Source of the DNA: Galerina marginata
Lineage: Eukaryota; Basidiomycota; Agaricomycetes; Agaricales; Galerinaceae
Direction of reading: 5' to 3'
Assembly: GCA_023014335.1 (NCBI GenBank)
Contig: JAECYW010000018.1
Coordinates: forward strand, 62,001-126,000
DNA: 64,000 bases
Shown: one piece after another, positions 37,203 through 49,684 of the stretch
Numbering within the stretch: the first letter of the stretch is position 1
Layout: each line of letters starts with the position of its first letter
Notes under the pieces: generated by a model
What the model saw: only the letters and a program-made list of their open reading frames with translations
What the model was told of the DNA's origin: nothing
The model's database searches: none
Made by a program: the position numbers and the translations under genes

Positions 37203-40200
37203 ATGTTGACGAGGCAAGTCGTTAGTCGACTGCCCGCTGTGTGGCGGGTACGCCGACTGCCACGCCCTGCACTCTCGTCTATTAGACTTCAGGCTACTCA
37301 GGCCCAAAGCCCGTCGGCGAATGACCTCTTCGCCAATGGCACCAACACCTACTATGCGGATGAGATGTATCGGCTCTGGAAGCAAGATCCACAATCCGTC
37401 CACCCCTCTTGGAATGTCTATTTCTCCGGCCTCGATAAAGGGTTGCCTAGCTCACAGGCCTTCCAACCTCCGCCTTCGAACCACTTTCCGCATCCCGCTG
37501 ATGGCGCACCGACTTTGCACATCTCGGAGGGCGGCTCTGACTTGGAGGTCCATCTCAAGGTCCGTTCGTCATTTTTGCGTTTTTGTTCAAGCTCATCTTG
37601 CGCATCAGGTCCAACTCCTCGTCCGAGCCTACCAAGTCCGCGGTCACCATGTCGCCGAACTTGATCCTCTCGGTATCCTTGATGCAGACTTGGACGACGT
37701 CAAACCCCCGGAGCTCGAACTCAGTCAATACGGATTCACAGAGCGGGATCTTGACAGGGATATCACTCTCGGCCCCGGTATCCTGCCCCATTTTGCCAAG
37801 GAGGAAAATAAGACTATGAAATTGAGGGAAATTATCAAGCTCTGCAAAAGGATCTACTGTCTGTACCTCTTTATTTCACGAAAATGTTTCACTCATTATC
37901 ATAATCGTTCATAGGTGGCGCCATTGGTGTTCAGTACGTCCATATCCCGGACAAGGAACAATGTGACTGGATTCGTGAGCGCGTCGAAGTCCCCAAACCT
38001 TGGAACTATACCGTCGACGAAAAACGCATGATTCTCGACCGCCTCATCTGGTCAGAGTCTTTCGAGAAATTCATTGCAAGCAAATTCCCCAACGAGAAGC
38101 GTTTTGGTCTTGAGGGCTGCGAAGCCCTTGTGCCAGGAATGAAGGCCCTCATTGATCGTTCCGTCGACCATGGTGTAAAGGATATCACCATTGGCATGCC
38201 TCATCGTGGCCGTCTCAATGTCTTGGCCAACGTCATCCGCAAACCTATCGAGGCTATTCTTAACGAATTTACGGGCGATCAGTCTGACTCTTGGCCTGCT
38301 GGCGATGTCAAGTACCATCTTGGTGCCAACTACGTCCGTCCCACTCCCTCCGGAAAAAAGGTATCACTTTCTCTAGTCGCCAACCCGTCTCATCTCGAAG
38401 CCGAGGACCCTGTCGTCCTCGGAAAGACTCGCGCCATCCAGCACTTTAACAACGACGAGACCGCCCACAACACCGCCATGGGTGTCCTCCTCCACGGTGA
38501 TGCCGCTTTCGCTGGTCAAGGTGTCGTTTACGAGACCATGGGTTTGCACAATCTGCCCTGGTACGGTACTGGCGGCACTATCCACCTGATTGTCAACAAC
38601 CAAATCGGCTTCACCACCGATCCTCGGTTCTCCCGCTCCACGCCCTATCCCTCGGACATCGCCAAGACCATCGACGCCCCCATCTTCCACGTCAATGGGG
38701 ACAACGTCGAGGCCGTCAACTTCGTCTGCCAGCTCGCCGCCGACTACCGCGCTAAATATAAGAAGGATGTCGTCATCGATATCGTGTGCTACCGCCGCTA
38801 TGGACATAACGAGACTGACCAGCCGAGCTTCACCCAGCCGCGGATGTACGAGGCGATCAAGAAGCAGCCCACGCCGCTCACCCAGTACACCAAGTTCCTC
38901 GTTGGCCGCAACACCTTCACCGAGAATGACATCGAGGAGCACAAGAAGTGGGTCTGGGGCATGATGGAGAAGGCTGCTGCCGCTGCGAAGGATTATGTGC
39001 CTACCAGCAAAGAGTGGCTCTCCGCCGCGTGGCAGGGCTTCCCCTCGCCCAAGGAACTCGCGGAGCGCACCCTCCCTACCCGAACGACGGGCTCGGACGC
39101 GGACACCCTTAAGCGCATCGGGAAAGCCATCTCGTCCTACCCGGCGGGCTTCACCCCGCACCGCAACCTCGCGCGTATCCTCTCTGGACGGGGCAAGACC
39201 GTCGAGGAGGGCACGGGCATCGACTGGTCCACCGCCGAGGCGCTCGCTTTTGGGTCCTTGGCTCTGGAGCGCATCCACGTGCGTGTGTCCGGGCAGGACG
39301 TGGAGCGGGGCACGTTCTCGCAGCGCCACGCGGTGATTCACGACCAGGTGAACGAGGCGCAGTACATCCCTCTGAACGACCTCGGCTCGAGCCAGGCGCG
39401 GTTCGTCATCTGCAACTCGTCCTTGTCCGAGTATGGCGTGCTCGGTTTCGAGCTGGGATACTCGCTCGTGTCGCCGGATGCGCTGACGGTGTGGGAGGCG
39501 CAGTTTGGGGACTTTGCGAATAATGCGATGTGTGTGATTGATCAGTTTATTGCTGCTGGGGAGAGGAAGTGGTTGCAGCGGACGGGGCTGGTAATGACAC
39601 TCCCGCATGGATATGATGGGCAGGGGCCGGAGCATTCGAGTGGCAGGATTGAAAGGTTTTTGCAGTTGTGTGATGATCATCCGCATGTGTTCCCCTCGCC
39701 GGAGAAGGTTGAGAGGCAGCATCAGGACTGCAATATGCAGGTTGTTTATCCTACGTATGTCCTTGACCATTTGGCTTGGCTATCTTTTTTGCTGATTACT
39801 TTTGATTTAGAACCCCGGCTAACTATGTATGAGATTTCGGTTTGGATTTCAGTGCTTTTGCTGACTCTTTCATACAGTTCCATGTTCTCCGTCGTCAAAT
39901 CCACCGCGACTTCCGTAAACCTGTAAGCATTCTCAACTATCCTCGTGATGATTGTCAGGCTAAATGGAGTCGTGTTTGCATGCAGCTCGTCTTATTCTTC
40001 TCCAAAAGTCTTCTGCGACACCCCAAGGCCCGCTCTGATCTGGAAGAGATGGTCGGGGACACCCAATTCCAGCGCTACCTGCCCGAGCCACATGACTCGT
40101 CCCTGGTCGCTCCTGAGGAGATCAAGCGCCACATTCTCTGCACTGGTTAGTCCTTGTCACCTGGTCATCTGATGAAACAGCCGAACTGACACGTCCTTGC

Positions 40201-40685
40201 AGGTCAAGTCTACTTCGCTCTCCTTCAAGCCCGTGAAGACAGAGGTATCAAGGATATTGCTATCAGCCGTATCGAGCAGCTGTCTCCCTTCCCTTACGAT
40301 CTGGTCTGTCATTCCTAGCCGCATTTCGTCCGTGTTAGATTTTGCTCATGCTAGGCTCCTTTCTTCGTCACAGATCACACCTCACTTGGATAAATACCCC
40401 AATGCCAGCCTGCTCTGGTGCCAGGAGGAGCCGCTGAACAACGGTGCTTGGAGCTACGTCGGCCCGCGCATCTACACCGCTGCGAGCAAGACGGAGCACC
40501 ATAGAGGAAAATACCCCTTCTATGCTGGGCGTGAGCCGACCAGCTCGATCGCTACTGGAAGCAAGGTGCGTCGATTGTACCATGCGTATTTGTTGTTTTT
40601 ATCTGAATGATATCCTTTTCAGCTTCAACATAAGAAGGAAGTCGAGGCTTTCATCAATGCTGCTTTTGACCTGTCTGAGCGGTAG
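37203..40685 (+). CDS. KGD1: 2-oxoglutarate dehydrogenase E1 component
   Basis: Thiamine-diphosphate-dependent E1 of the mitochondrial 2-oxoglutarate dehydrogenase complex, which decarboxylates 2-oxoglutarate and passes succinyl to the E2 lipoyl domain (TCA cycle). The N-terminus is a basic presequence ([18 protein letters not shown]). The E1 N-terminal segment follows ([21 protein letters not shown]). The core has [15 protein letters not shown], the ThDP motif starting [10 protein letters not shown] and ending VNNQIGFTT, and later [30 protein letters not shown] and [18 protein letters not shown]. It ends ...AAFDLSER at 40685. Introns lie at about 37560-37608, 37851-37915, 39755-39813, 39830-39878, 39925-39986, 40146-40200, 40303-40373 and 40566-40620. 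About 1000 residues, full length, no frame breaks; exon 38700-39500 is notably GC-rich. Confidence 0.95.
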
Positions 40686-41049
40686 AGAGGAGATTCTTGA
40701 ATTATGTTTTTTTCCTAGGAACATCAAAATAGCCAGACTTTCGCTTCATTATTATTTGACTAGTAACTTAGAAGGTTGCATGTTAGCGCCTGACAAATTA
40801 TAATATCATCCCACTGCTCGTGAATTTGAGCTTTTATCTAAAGGAATTCCCTCTGTTACATGTTCGGTCTGAAATGCCTCAGGCTGTGTATTGGATTGCG
40901 GACACAAGATAAGATATGTACAATATGCGGGAAGTACTGTAAGGACATAGAAAACATCGATTTTGGAGGCGGGTGAATTGTAATGCTACAACTGGAAGAA
41001 CGCAGTCAGGAAGAAAAAAGAAGTCCGATAACTTGGAAGAATGGGATTT
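40686..41049. other. Convergent 3' intergenic stretch
   Basis: 364 bp between the stop codons of KGD1 (+) and the Cep57-like gene (-). I see only presumed 3' untranslated sequence. Confidence 0.4.
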
Positions 41050-44000
41050 TCAAGAAATGCCCCGGCGCTTTGAGGCTGGCCTGTTGGCCCAAGATGATGT
41101 GGGACGCTCGCCTTTATCAGGCACGACAGATTCGGGGATGGGTTTGTCTTTGAATTCTAAGAGGTCATAGAGGGAGGCGATTTGGTCACCCTGGAGAGAA
41201 AGAGAGAGGTCAGGAGGTCCGGGTGATAGAAAATTTGTGGGGAAGAAAGACCTTTTGTTCGAGGATATCCACAACCTCGCGAAGGTGCCGAGCAAGCATG
41301 TTCCTCCTGGGAACATCGGAAACGGCGTCCATGACTTTGTACTGGTCTGCCAGCTCAACATAGATACTAAGAGAAAAATGGGTGTGTCAGCGAATGGTGT
41401 GCCATTATTTAGAGATGGTGCAAATACCTTTTGTAGTGTGTAAAGTCGTCTTCGAGTTCGCGGATGACTCGGGCGACGACAGTTTGTGGAGGCAGCCCTT
41501 GTTTGCGTCCTGCTTGGCGCCAGTGCGCAGGGTCCTCTGAGAAGCCGACGTATTCGCGCTGCTTGCCCTTCTCGCCGGTGCCAGTTGGTGCACGCTCAGC
41601 ATCAGCTTCTTCAGAGCCCTCCTCAAACCCTTCGTCATCTTCCTGGCCCTCTTCCTGGTTATGCCGCTCCCCATGGTTTCTAGCAGTCGGCTTAGGATAC
41701 GACCAAGAAGGCGAGGCGGCGCCTGTGTTCGTGCGATGGCGCCGCCTGTAACACACCGTGCATGTCTTTGCATTGTGCTCTGGGGCAGAGAAGAAGAGGC
41801 GCTCGAGCTGCTCGCCGCGGATCTGCGGGAAGGGAGTTTCTGGCTCGAGCTCTAGAGAGTGGCGAGGGCGGGTGTATTGCCTTGCTGCGTGGCCCGGTGT
41901 TGGCGCGGAGGGACGAGAGGTAGACGACTCTGGTTGCTTGTTCGAGCGGTGCTGAGGCTGAGACCTTGAAGAAGCGGGCCGTTGGAGCTCGTCTGCGTCC
42001 TCCGCTTCTTCTGCAGTTGCCCGGTTGGTCCTCGTCACAGGCGAAGGTGACCGGGAACGTCGGCGCTGCGAGGCGATCGAGCTGTTTGACCGATTCGCGC
42101 GCCGTTCCTCCACCTCTGCGGCGATATCGTCGAGCTCCTCGTCGTCCACGAAACGCGGGCCGCCGTTGGTCGATTCGCCGAGGTTGGTGGACCCGACGGT
42201 CGCGTGGTCTGTTCGCATCGTCCGGTCTGCGCGGTGGTTTGAGTTTGCGGGTGAGGATTCCTCCTGGGCGTAGTAGCCTGGGTCAAAGGGTTCGGGCTCG
42301 TCGTCGTTCTCGTGCTGCTCGTTAGCCTCTTCTTCCTCATCCTCCTCGTCGGTCGCTTGTGATACCTCCTCCTCCTCTTCAGAGTTATCTGAGTCCAGGT
42401 CTTGCGACATGGCAATGTCAGCCGCGGAAGTTTCCACTTGGACTTCCTGAATTTCTCTAGAGGCTCTGCGCTCTTTCAAGCCCTCTTCGACGACGCCTCG
42501 TAGCACTTCAACTTCGCCCGCAAGCCGTTGCACCTCCTCCCGAAGCTGGATGATCTCCGCACCTTTTTCATGTAATGCTTGTGCGTCCGAGTCTCTTAGC
42601 TTCCGAAGTTCAGTCAGTAATTCTTGATGCGAAGAGAGTTCCGAGGTCAGGCGGGTTAGATGAGACCGCAGGGAGTTGATCAAAGCTTCTAGAGCTGAAC
42701 GAAAGAGTTAAAACTGCATTGTAAGAAAAATAAAATAAAAATTACCTTTCTTCCCTTCCACGGCTTCCTTGTACCGTGCATGAAGCCGCTCGTCGTCAAT
42801 CTCCGGAGGCTCTGCCCTAGCCTTCCCTTTCCCCTTGCCTCCGCCACGGTAACTTGAATTGTGCTGTCGTACGCTGAGCTCCTCGCGTTCGAACAGCCGT
42901 GTTCGCTCTCTTGCAACTTCCCGTTTGCACTCTTCAAGTTCCATTTCCAGCTCGCGTACGCGTCGGCGGGAGATGCTGTTCTCCTCGTCAAGGTCCCGCA
43001 ATTGGCCTTGTACTGCGCTCAGGGTTTGTAAAAGTCGTGCTACATAAAGTATTGGAGGTTTTATAGGCATCAAATAAAATAGGTAGCGTACCTTCACTGT
43101 CTCGAGGTCTATCATCACCTTTGTACGGACGATAAGCCATGCCGGGCCTCGCAGGCGATTCGACGGCGCTGGTAAGTCCAGTTACATCAGGTAGCACGAT
43201 TTTGCCGCTGGTAGAGTCTCGCGTAACATTTCTTCGCGACCTTGCGCTTCGCAGGTCAGAGGTAGCCACAGATTGATTACCGTCGTGGAATGGATTGCGT
43301 TCAACAGGAGCGGACACTGGTCTTGTGGACTGTGTGGGCTGTTTGTTGGCGTTCAGTTGCTCCTGAGTAGCTTCCAGCTCTTTGTTGATTCCGCGTGCCA
43401 TGCGTGTAAATCTGGACCCTGCTGACGAAGGTGTTGCAGGGTGTAGTCTGACTTCGGGTTGGACTGGGGAGGCGTATGAAGGGGTGACATTTGTGCGGCG
43501 CGCGGGACGAGGAGTTGGCATGTTCATTGACGCATTGCGGTCTTCCACGTTTCGGCTGGGCCGCGCAAGAGGAGAATTGGGGTTGGAGTGATTTACTTGG
43601 GCGCTCCGAGGGCGTTTTGGGGAGAAGGAGACATGCCGCAGGTGGTCTGTCAGTTTGGGACGAGAGGAAGTTTGCGGAACCTCAGAGTCAGAAGAAACGG
43701 AAGATGTTGGTGGTGTTGGGTGTACAGAGCGCGATATTGAATGTGAATGAGGAGGTGCATGACCAGATTCAAGAATTCTGTCGAGCTCAGCGGTGCTGTC
43801 GACAACGAGTGGGTCGTATGTCATATTTTCAGGAGCCTGTAAATTTCTGTTGAGCAAATTGGAAAATAAAGTGACCGGCGACGTACCTGATTTTTAGAGT
43901 CCATGCCGAACATGCTATGTTTGCTGTTTACGCCAGCGATCATGGCATGCAGGGGTCTCTCGGGGTCGTATTCTGCTCCACTTAGACTTGGGTCTCGACG

Positions 44001-44435
44001 GGCTGCCCGTCCACCGCCCAGACCTGCACTGATGGTGATTGCGCTGGCATGGTGGGCTGCCGTCGAGACTGTTTCCCCGCCATATGGATTTATGCCATCC
44101 TCGTCTTCTCCTGTGCGATACGACCACGCATGCATCTGACTATGATCCTCATCACCGAAGTGCTCCCTCGAACGATGGGCAAATGATGGGAAGTCGACCA
44201 AGGGTTCAGATATGTGTCGAGGGTATTCCAAGGAACTATTTTGGTGGTGATGGCGGTAGTTAGTTCGGTGTTGACGGTGGGTGTAGCCGTCGCTGTTCTC
44301 GTCGTCGCTGGTCGACGAGAGCCGGAAAGAGAGCTCAGTGTTCTGGAGATTGTGCTCGAGCTGGATGCGATCATGCTCGAGCTCGTCGCCGCGGATGCTG
44401 ATGTCGAAGGCGGTCCCTCTGGAGTGCCTCTTCAT
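41050..44435 (-). CDS. Cep57/Ppc89-like spindle pole body protein
   Basis: Probable structural component of the spindle pole body. Six exons: 43887-44435, 43092-43836, 42746-43039, 41428-42694, 41252-41366, 41050-41190, about 1030 residues. The N-terminal third is Ser/Pro-rich and low complexity. The middle has coiled coils (LDEENSISRRRVRELEMELEE; then a heptad region at about 42480-42690) and an acidic block. The C-terminus matches the Cep57 microtubule-binding domain family as in fission yeast Ppc89: PQIRGEQLERLFFSAPEHNAK, CTVCYRRR, VVARVIRELEDDFTHYKR, YVELADQYKVMDAVSD and ILEQKGDQIASLYDLLEF. Splice sites are canonical and there are no frame breaks. It is divergent from BMS1 with about 195 bp shared. 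Family assignment is from the C-terminal motifs; the rest is fast-evolving. Confidence 0.75.
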
Positions 44436-44630
44436 CGTCGGCTGTACAGTCTGCTGTGGTGTCGCTGGATAAAATATTTACAAGGAGGAGAAGGGCAAAC
44501 TGTGGCAAGAACTAAAACCGGATCGGGACATCAACCACTCAACGACGCGTGAATCACGTGTACCGCGTTTTTGGGTCGTCGGCCCGGAGCCTTAGCCTAG
44601 GGTTATTATTTTTTCACTTTGCTCCCCGTT
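44436..44630. promoter_or_regulatory. Bidirectional promoter, Cep57-like gene / BMS1
   Basis: 195 bp between divergent ATG codons. Contains CACGTG at 44555-44560, flanked by ACGCGT (about 44545) and by a T-rich tract before the BMS1 ATG at 44631. ACGCGT matches the MCB (MluI cell-cycle box) known from other fungi, which would suit a spindle-pole gene; this is inference from motif identity. Confidence 0.45.
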
Positions 44631-47600
44631 ATGGACGACAGACCGCACAAAGCTCATCGGCCAGCGCAGTCTGGCGCAAAGGCCGAGAAGAAGGATAAGG
44701 GCAAAGGAAAGGAGAAACAGCATGGGTTCAACGAAAAAGTGCGCCTTTTATTTGCTCAGAATCGTCGATAACTTGACTGTTTGTTTCTGTAGGCTTTTGC
44801 ACCGAAATCTGGTCGAAGGGCAGACCGTCAAGGCCGTCGCAATGTCGAGCGCGACCAGACTCGTCTCCATGTCCCTCTTGTCAACCGTACACCGGACGAA
44901 GACCCGCCACCGGTCATCATCGCCATAGTCGGACCCTCTGGTGTTGGTAAAACAACTCTGCTCAAGAGTCTTGTACGGCGGTATACAAAACAAACACTCA
45001 ACGAAGCTAAAGGCCCTATTACCGTTGTTAGTGGCAAGAAGCGGAGGCTTACCTTTATTGAATCCAACAATGACATCAATAGTATGATTGACATTGGCAA
45101 AATTGCCGATCTCGTCTTGCTCATGGTTGACGGCTCATTTGGTTTCGAGATGGTGACTCTTTTCGATCAGAATTGTTCATATGGCTTTCTAACATACCAT
45201 TACCAGGAAACCTTCGAGTTCCTCAACATCCTCCAATCCCATGGCTTCCCCAAAGTCATCGGCATCCTCTCCCACCTCGACCTCATCAAAAAAGCCGCCA
45301 CCCTCAAGGACACCAAGAAGGCGCTCAAAAAACGGTTCTGGACCGAAATATACCAAGGAGCCAAGCTCTTCTACCTCTCGGGCGTCCTCAATGGCCGCTA
45401 TCCCGACACCGAAATCATGAACCTGTCCCGTTTCATCTCCGTCATGAAATTCCGCCCCCTCATCTTTCCGCAACTCGCATCCCTACCTGCTTGCCGACCG
45501 CATCGAGGATCTCACCCCAAGAGAGCTTATACGGACGTCGAAAGGAAAATGCGACCGCACGGTGACTGTGTATGGCTATGTCAGAGGTACCAACCTGCGT
45601 ATTGGGACCAAAGTGCACATTCCGGGTGTTGGCGATCTCGATATGAGCAACGTCACGGTGCTGGGAGATCCGTGCCCGCTTCCGACTGCAGATTCGGAGA
45701 AGAGGCGGAAGCTCAGCGAGAAGAAGAAACTGCTCATTCATGCTCCGATGAGCGACGTTGGTGGTGTTATGTACGATAAAGATGCCGTTTGGGTCAATGT
45801 TCCTGGCAGTTTTACGAGAGGGAATACGGATGGTAAGTCATTTTTGATTTTCGATTATGTATGTGATGCTAATCATACTGTATTCAGTCCTACAAGGAGA
45901 AGGAGAGCAAATGGTGATGGATCTACAAGACGTTAACGCGACGCTCGAAGACAGAGTCGCCCAGAGCAACATTCGCTTGTTTGGTACATCATCACATGCT
46001 CTCAAAGTTGGGCCTTCAGGAAGTGGACATGCTGACGAGTCAGAAGACGGGGACGAAGAGGACTTCAGTGACGACGATGATGACCTAGATGAGGATGAGG
46101 ATGAGCAGTCAGGCTCGGAGCTTGGTTCAGAGGATGGAGCTTCGGAGGATGATGAGGACCCGCATGAGGACATCCCCAGAGACGCACACAATACTGGCCG
46201 TTCGAACCGGCGCACAGTGACACGCAGCCTTCCGTCGTCCCACACAAATGAGAAAACCGACATCGAATACGCGGACAGCGACTCTGACCTTGGAGAAGAC
46301 GAAGATGCGCGTGTTGGCAAGCGCGTGCGACTAAGGGATGACGACGAGGACCGCGATATTCCCAGCGACGACGAAGAGGGGATGGAAGACGAGGAAGACG
46401 AAGACGGCGACGAGGATGGCGAGTCGATACCGAGATGGAAGGCCAACCTTTCAGAGCGTGCGCAGCAGCTTTCATCGTCTTCAAACAAGGCCGAAACGGA
46501 AGGACTGGATCAAGCTTATCTACTCGAGCGAGCTCTCGCCTGAGGAGATTATGTACGGCCAGAAGCAGGACCAGACGGATGAGATGGACGGGGATGATTT
46601 CTTCCAGGTCAAAAAGAAGCAGATGGACGACCCGGAGGCTTTGGATGCTGGGAAGGAGCCGATTGATGTTGAGAGTTTGAAGAAGTGGGAGGATGAAGAG
46701 ACGTTGGATTCAATACGACACCTGTTCATCACTGGTGGAGATGGACCGCCAGTGGACGGTGAAGATGGGCAACAAGCAGGATTCAATGACGGCGATGACG
46801 AGGAAGGCGGTTCGGAAAACGACGACGACGAAGGTAGTGCCTCGAAGCCCAAGCCAGCCGACCCAACTGCTTCTCGCGCTGCAGCGCTCGCTGCGAAGAA
46901 GGAATTACTGAAACGTAAATTCGACGAACAGTACGACGACCCGGAATCCTCAAAAGCCGACTTCTACGACGAGAAGAAGGACGAGATTTCCCGCCAGCTG
47001 GCTCTCAACCGCGCGGAGTTCGAGAACGTCGACTCTGAAGCTCGTGCACTCATTGAAGGCTACCGCCCTGGGCAGTATGTTCGCATTGAGCTCCAGGAGG
47101 TACCTTGTGAGATGATCGAGAACTTCGACCCTACGTACCCTATTATCGTTGGAGGGCTCCTCCCAGCGGAGGAGCGATATGGTTACGTTCAGGTCCGCAT
47201 CAAGCGCCATCGGTGGTACTCCCGCACACTCAAAACCAACGACCCACTCATTTTCTCCCTGGGCTGGCGGCGTTTCCAGTACTATCCCGATCTACTCACT
47301 AGACGACCACTCCATCCGCATGCGCATGCTCAAATACACACCAGAGCACATGCACTGCTATGCGACGTTCTACGGGCCTGTGACACTGCCCAACACGGGC
47401 TTCTGCGCGTTCAACTCGCTCGCGGCGGACGTGCCCTGGCTTTCCGCGTCACCGCGACTGGCGTGGTTCTTGACATCGACCGTTCAGGCGAAGATCGTGA
47501 AGAAGATCAAACTTACCGGCGTGCCGTATAAGATCTTCAAGAACACGGCGTTTGTGAGGGATATGTTTGGGTCGGCGCTGGAGGTGGCAAAGTTCGAGGG

Positions 47601-48326
47601 GCGCGAATGTGAGGACGGTGTCAGGGATTAGGGGGCAGATTAAGAAGGCGCTTGGGAAGCCTGAGGGTGCTTTTCGAGCGACTTTTGAGGATAAGGTACT
47701 CAAGAGCGGTATGTGCTAACACTGTCTTTCACGATTCAAGTACTCATGATTGATGTAGATATCATCTTCCTCCGGGCGTGGTATTCCATTCAACCCCGTA
47801 AATTCTACAACCCTGTTACCTCCCTCCTGCTCTCCGAGAAATCCAAATGGACAGGAATGCGCCTAACCGGTACAAATCCGCCGCGACGAAGGCCTCAAAA
47901 CGCCGCTCAACGTCAACTCTACATACAAAAAGATTGAACGCGCCCCTCGGCGCTTCAACCCGCTTATTGTCCCGAAGAAGCTGCAGGCCGCACTGCCCTA
48001 TGCTTCCAAGCCTAAGCTGATGCAGCCGCAGAAGACTACAATCATACCTCCAGAAGCGTGCGGTGGTGATGGAACCTGAGGAGAAGAAAGCACTGGTGCT
48101 GATGCAGCAGATCCGTGCCCTGCGGAAGGACCAGGTTGTGAGGAGGCATGAGAAGAAGGAAGAAAAGAAAAAGGAGCGGGCAAAGAGGTTGGAGAAGGAG
48201 GATGAAAGGCAAGGGGAAAAGGAGAGAGAGAGGAAGAAGGACATAATGCGAATTGCTGGGCAGAAGAATAAGAGGGAGGCAGAGGCACTTGAAGGTGGAG
48301 GGAGAAATAAGCGGAGGAAGACTTGA
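44631..48326 (+). CDS. BMS1: Ribosome biogenesis GTPase BMS1 (frame breaks in assembly)
   Basis: Nucleolar GTPase of the small-subunit processome that works with Rcl1 in 18S rRNA maturation. Five exons: 44631-44738, 44793-45152, 45207-45832, 45888-47708, 47759-48326. Motifs: the P-loop [40 protein letters not shown] and [19 protein letters not shown]; a long acidic low-complexity centre; and the conserved C-terminal half ([49 protein letters not shown]). It ends in a K/E/R-rich nucleolar-type tail. Six extra bases break the frame near 45466, 46491, 47280, 47602, 47872 and 48040; dropping one base at each gives continuous family-like protein of about 1150 residues. Sequence error is the simplest reading. 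Confidence 0.88.
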
Positions 48327-48622
48327 TCAGCTTTGAGGTTATCTCTGTGGAATCTTTGATCATGTTTGAACTGAATGTAAGGAACTGTATCTGAAAGGGG
48401 AAGCTGAAAGGGAACGGCTACACCGCCAATTGGGAAAAACATGAGGAACACGTGAAGTCTGCACAGCGCCAATGTATTTTTAGAACATGGAGTCGATGTG
48501 AAGAAAAGCTGGCAGCCAGCCGACGCCCAAAATTTAGACATTGTGGTGCCAGTTTGACGTGGGTTGGAGGTTTAGAGCCATGGATTGCCCACGCACGATA
48601 ATTCCTCATTTTTCGCTCTAAG
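48327..48622. other. 3' flank of BMS1
   Basis: No gene or repeat seen. Marks the change from gene-rich to repeat-rich DNA. Confidence 0.4.
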
Positions 48623-49640
48623 GTCAGATCCTGAACATGTGTAACTCCTAATGATGGTCATGGATCCTCACACGTTGTCCATACCCAAATAAAATGGTGG
48701 TGTCCGTCTTGGTTGTGCCGTGATTGTGGGTAGTGTTTGTAAGTCCAGTCTCAAGACTGGGAAAAGACCGCAACCAGACCGGACTGGACCGGAAAAAGAC
48801 CGGACCAGCAGTCCGGTCTTTTGGTTTTTGAGATTGAAAGACCGCAAAAAGACCGGTCTTGGTGGACCGGTCTCATTGGTTAAGACCGGTCTTTTGTACC
48901 CCAATATATACGCTTTAAAACGCACCCAAGAACGTCTCAATCGGTTGAAAAATGACAAAGTTACAGTAGAAAATGTAAAATTCTGTAAAATTCTTCGAAA
49001 AACAGTAGATAGTTTATAATTATTTTATTTCTCTGTCAATTCTTCATGGATTTTTACGTTCTTGGGCTTGTTTTAAAGCTAACTAGTATTCAATTAAGTC
49101 TACCGAGTGATATATTTAATATTTTTCATGTAAATACAGCTTACAACCTGTTTTAAATAACTAGTACCAAGACCGGTCTTAGGACTGCAAAAGACCGCGG
49201 TCTTGGTCTTTTCCGGTTTTGTGCAGTCTTTTGCAGTCTTAGGACCGATGCAGACCGGTCCCGGTCTCGGTCCAGGCCTCTGGGGGGTCAAAGACCGGAC
49301 CGGACCGGACTTCCAAACACTAATTGTAGGCTGTTGAGCCAGGCAGCGCATTTGTGTCTAATCAGAGCCTGAACACATGTAACCCCTTGTAATTGTCATG
49401 GATTCCAACATGCTATCTAAACCCAAATAAAAAGGTGGTGCCCATGTTAGTTGTGCCGTGACTGTTGGCTGTTGAGTCAGGTAGCATCTTTGTGTCTGGT
49501 CAGATACTGAATGCATGTAGCCCCTTATAATGGTCATGGATGCTGACCCCTTGTTCAAACCCAACTAAAATGGTGATGTCCGTCTTGATTGTGCTGTGAT
49601 TGTGGGCTGTTGAGACAGGTAGCACTTGGGTAGCACCTCT
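48623..49640. repeat. Tandem repeat, three ~140-bp units, broken by insertions
   Basis: Units begin near 48623, 49361 and 49499 and share GTCAGA-x-CTGAA, 'ATGGTCATGGAT' and 'TTGTGCCGTGA-TGT' blocks. Unit 1 is split by the 592-bp hAT MITE at 48731-49322. A fourth copy starts after the next element at about 51860 and is cut off at once by a foldback element at 51884. Confidence 0.75.
48731..49322 (+). mobile_element. hAT-type MITE copy 1, 592 bp
   Basis: Ends TAGTGTTTGTAAGTCCAGTC and ...GGACTTCCAAACACTA as terminal inverted repeats, with 8-bp target duplications ATTGTGGG (48723-48730) and ATTGTAGG (49323-49330), 7 of 8 matching. The interior is dense in AAGACCGGTCTT and GACCGG motifs near both ends, likely transposase-binding sites. 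No coding capacity. Near-identical to 58204-58795 in inverse orientation and exactly the same length. Confidence 0.9.
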
Positions 49641-49684
49641 GTGTCTGGTAGTGTTGCCAAAGTTTGGTTCGGTCTTGGCCAAAC

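Noticed and set aside
38373..39770. 465-codon open frame on the strand opposite KGD1
   Set aside because: Lies fully within the GC-rich exon of a well-conserved gene; such antisense frames follow from its codon bias. No family resemblance.
41966..42415. Arg/Ser-rich frames on the strand opposite the Cep57-like gene
   Set aside because: Antisense of an acidic, Ser-rich coding exon; composition is a direct product of that exon.
48720..49019. Frame of about 99 codons, repeated at 58507-58809
   Set aside because: Identical only because both lie in the two copies of a non-coding hAT MITE; it overruns the element ends and has no protein-like composition.
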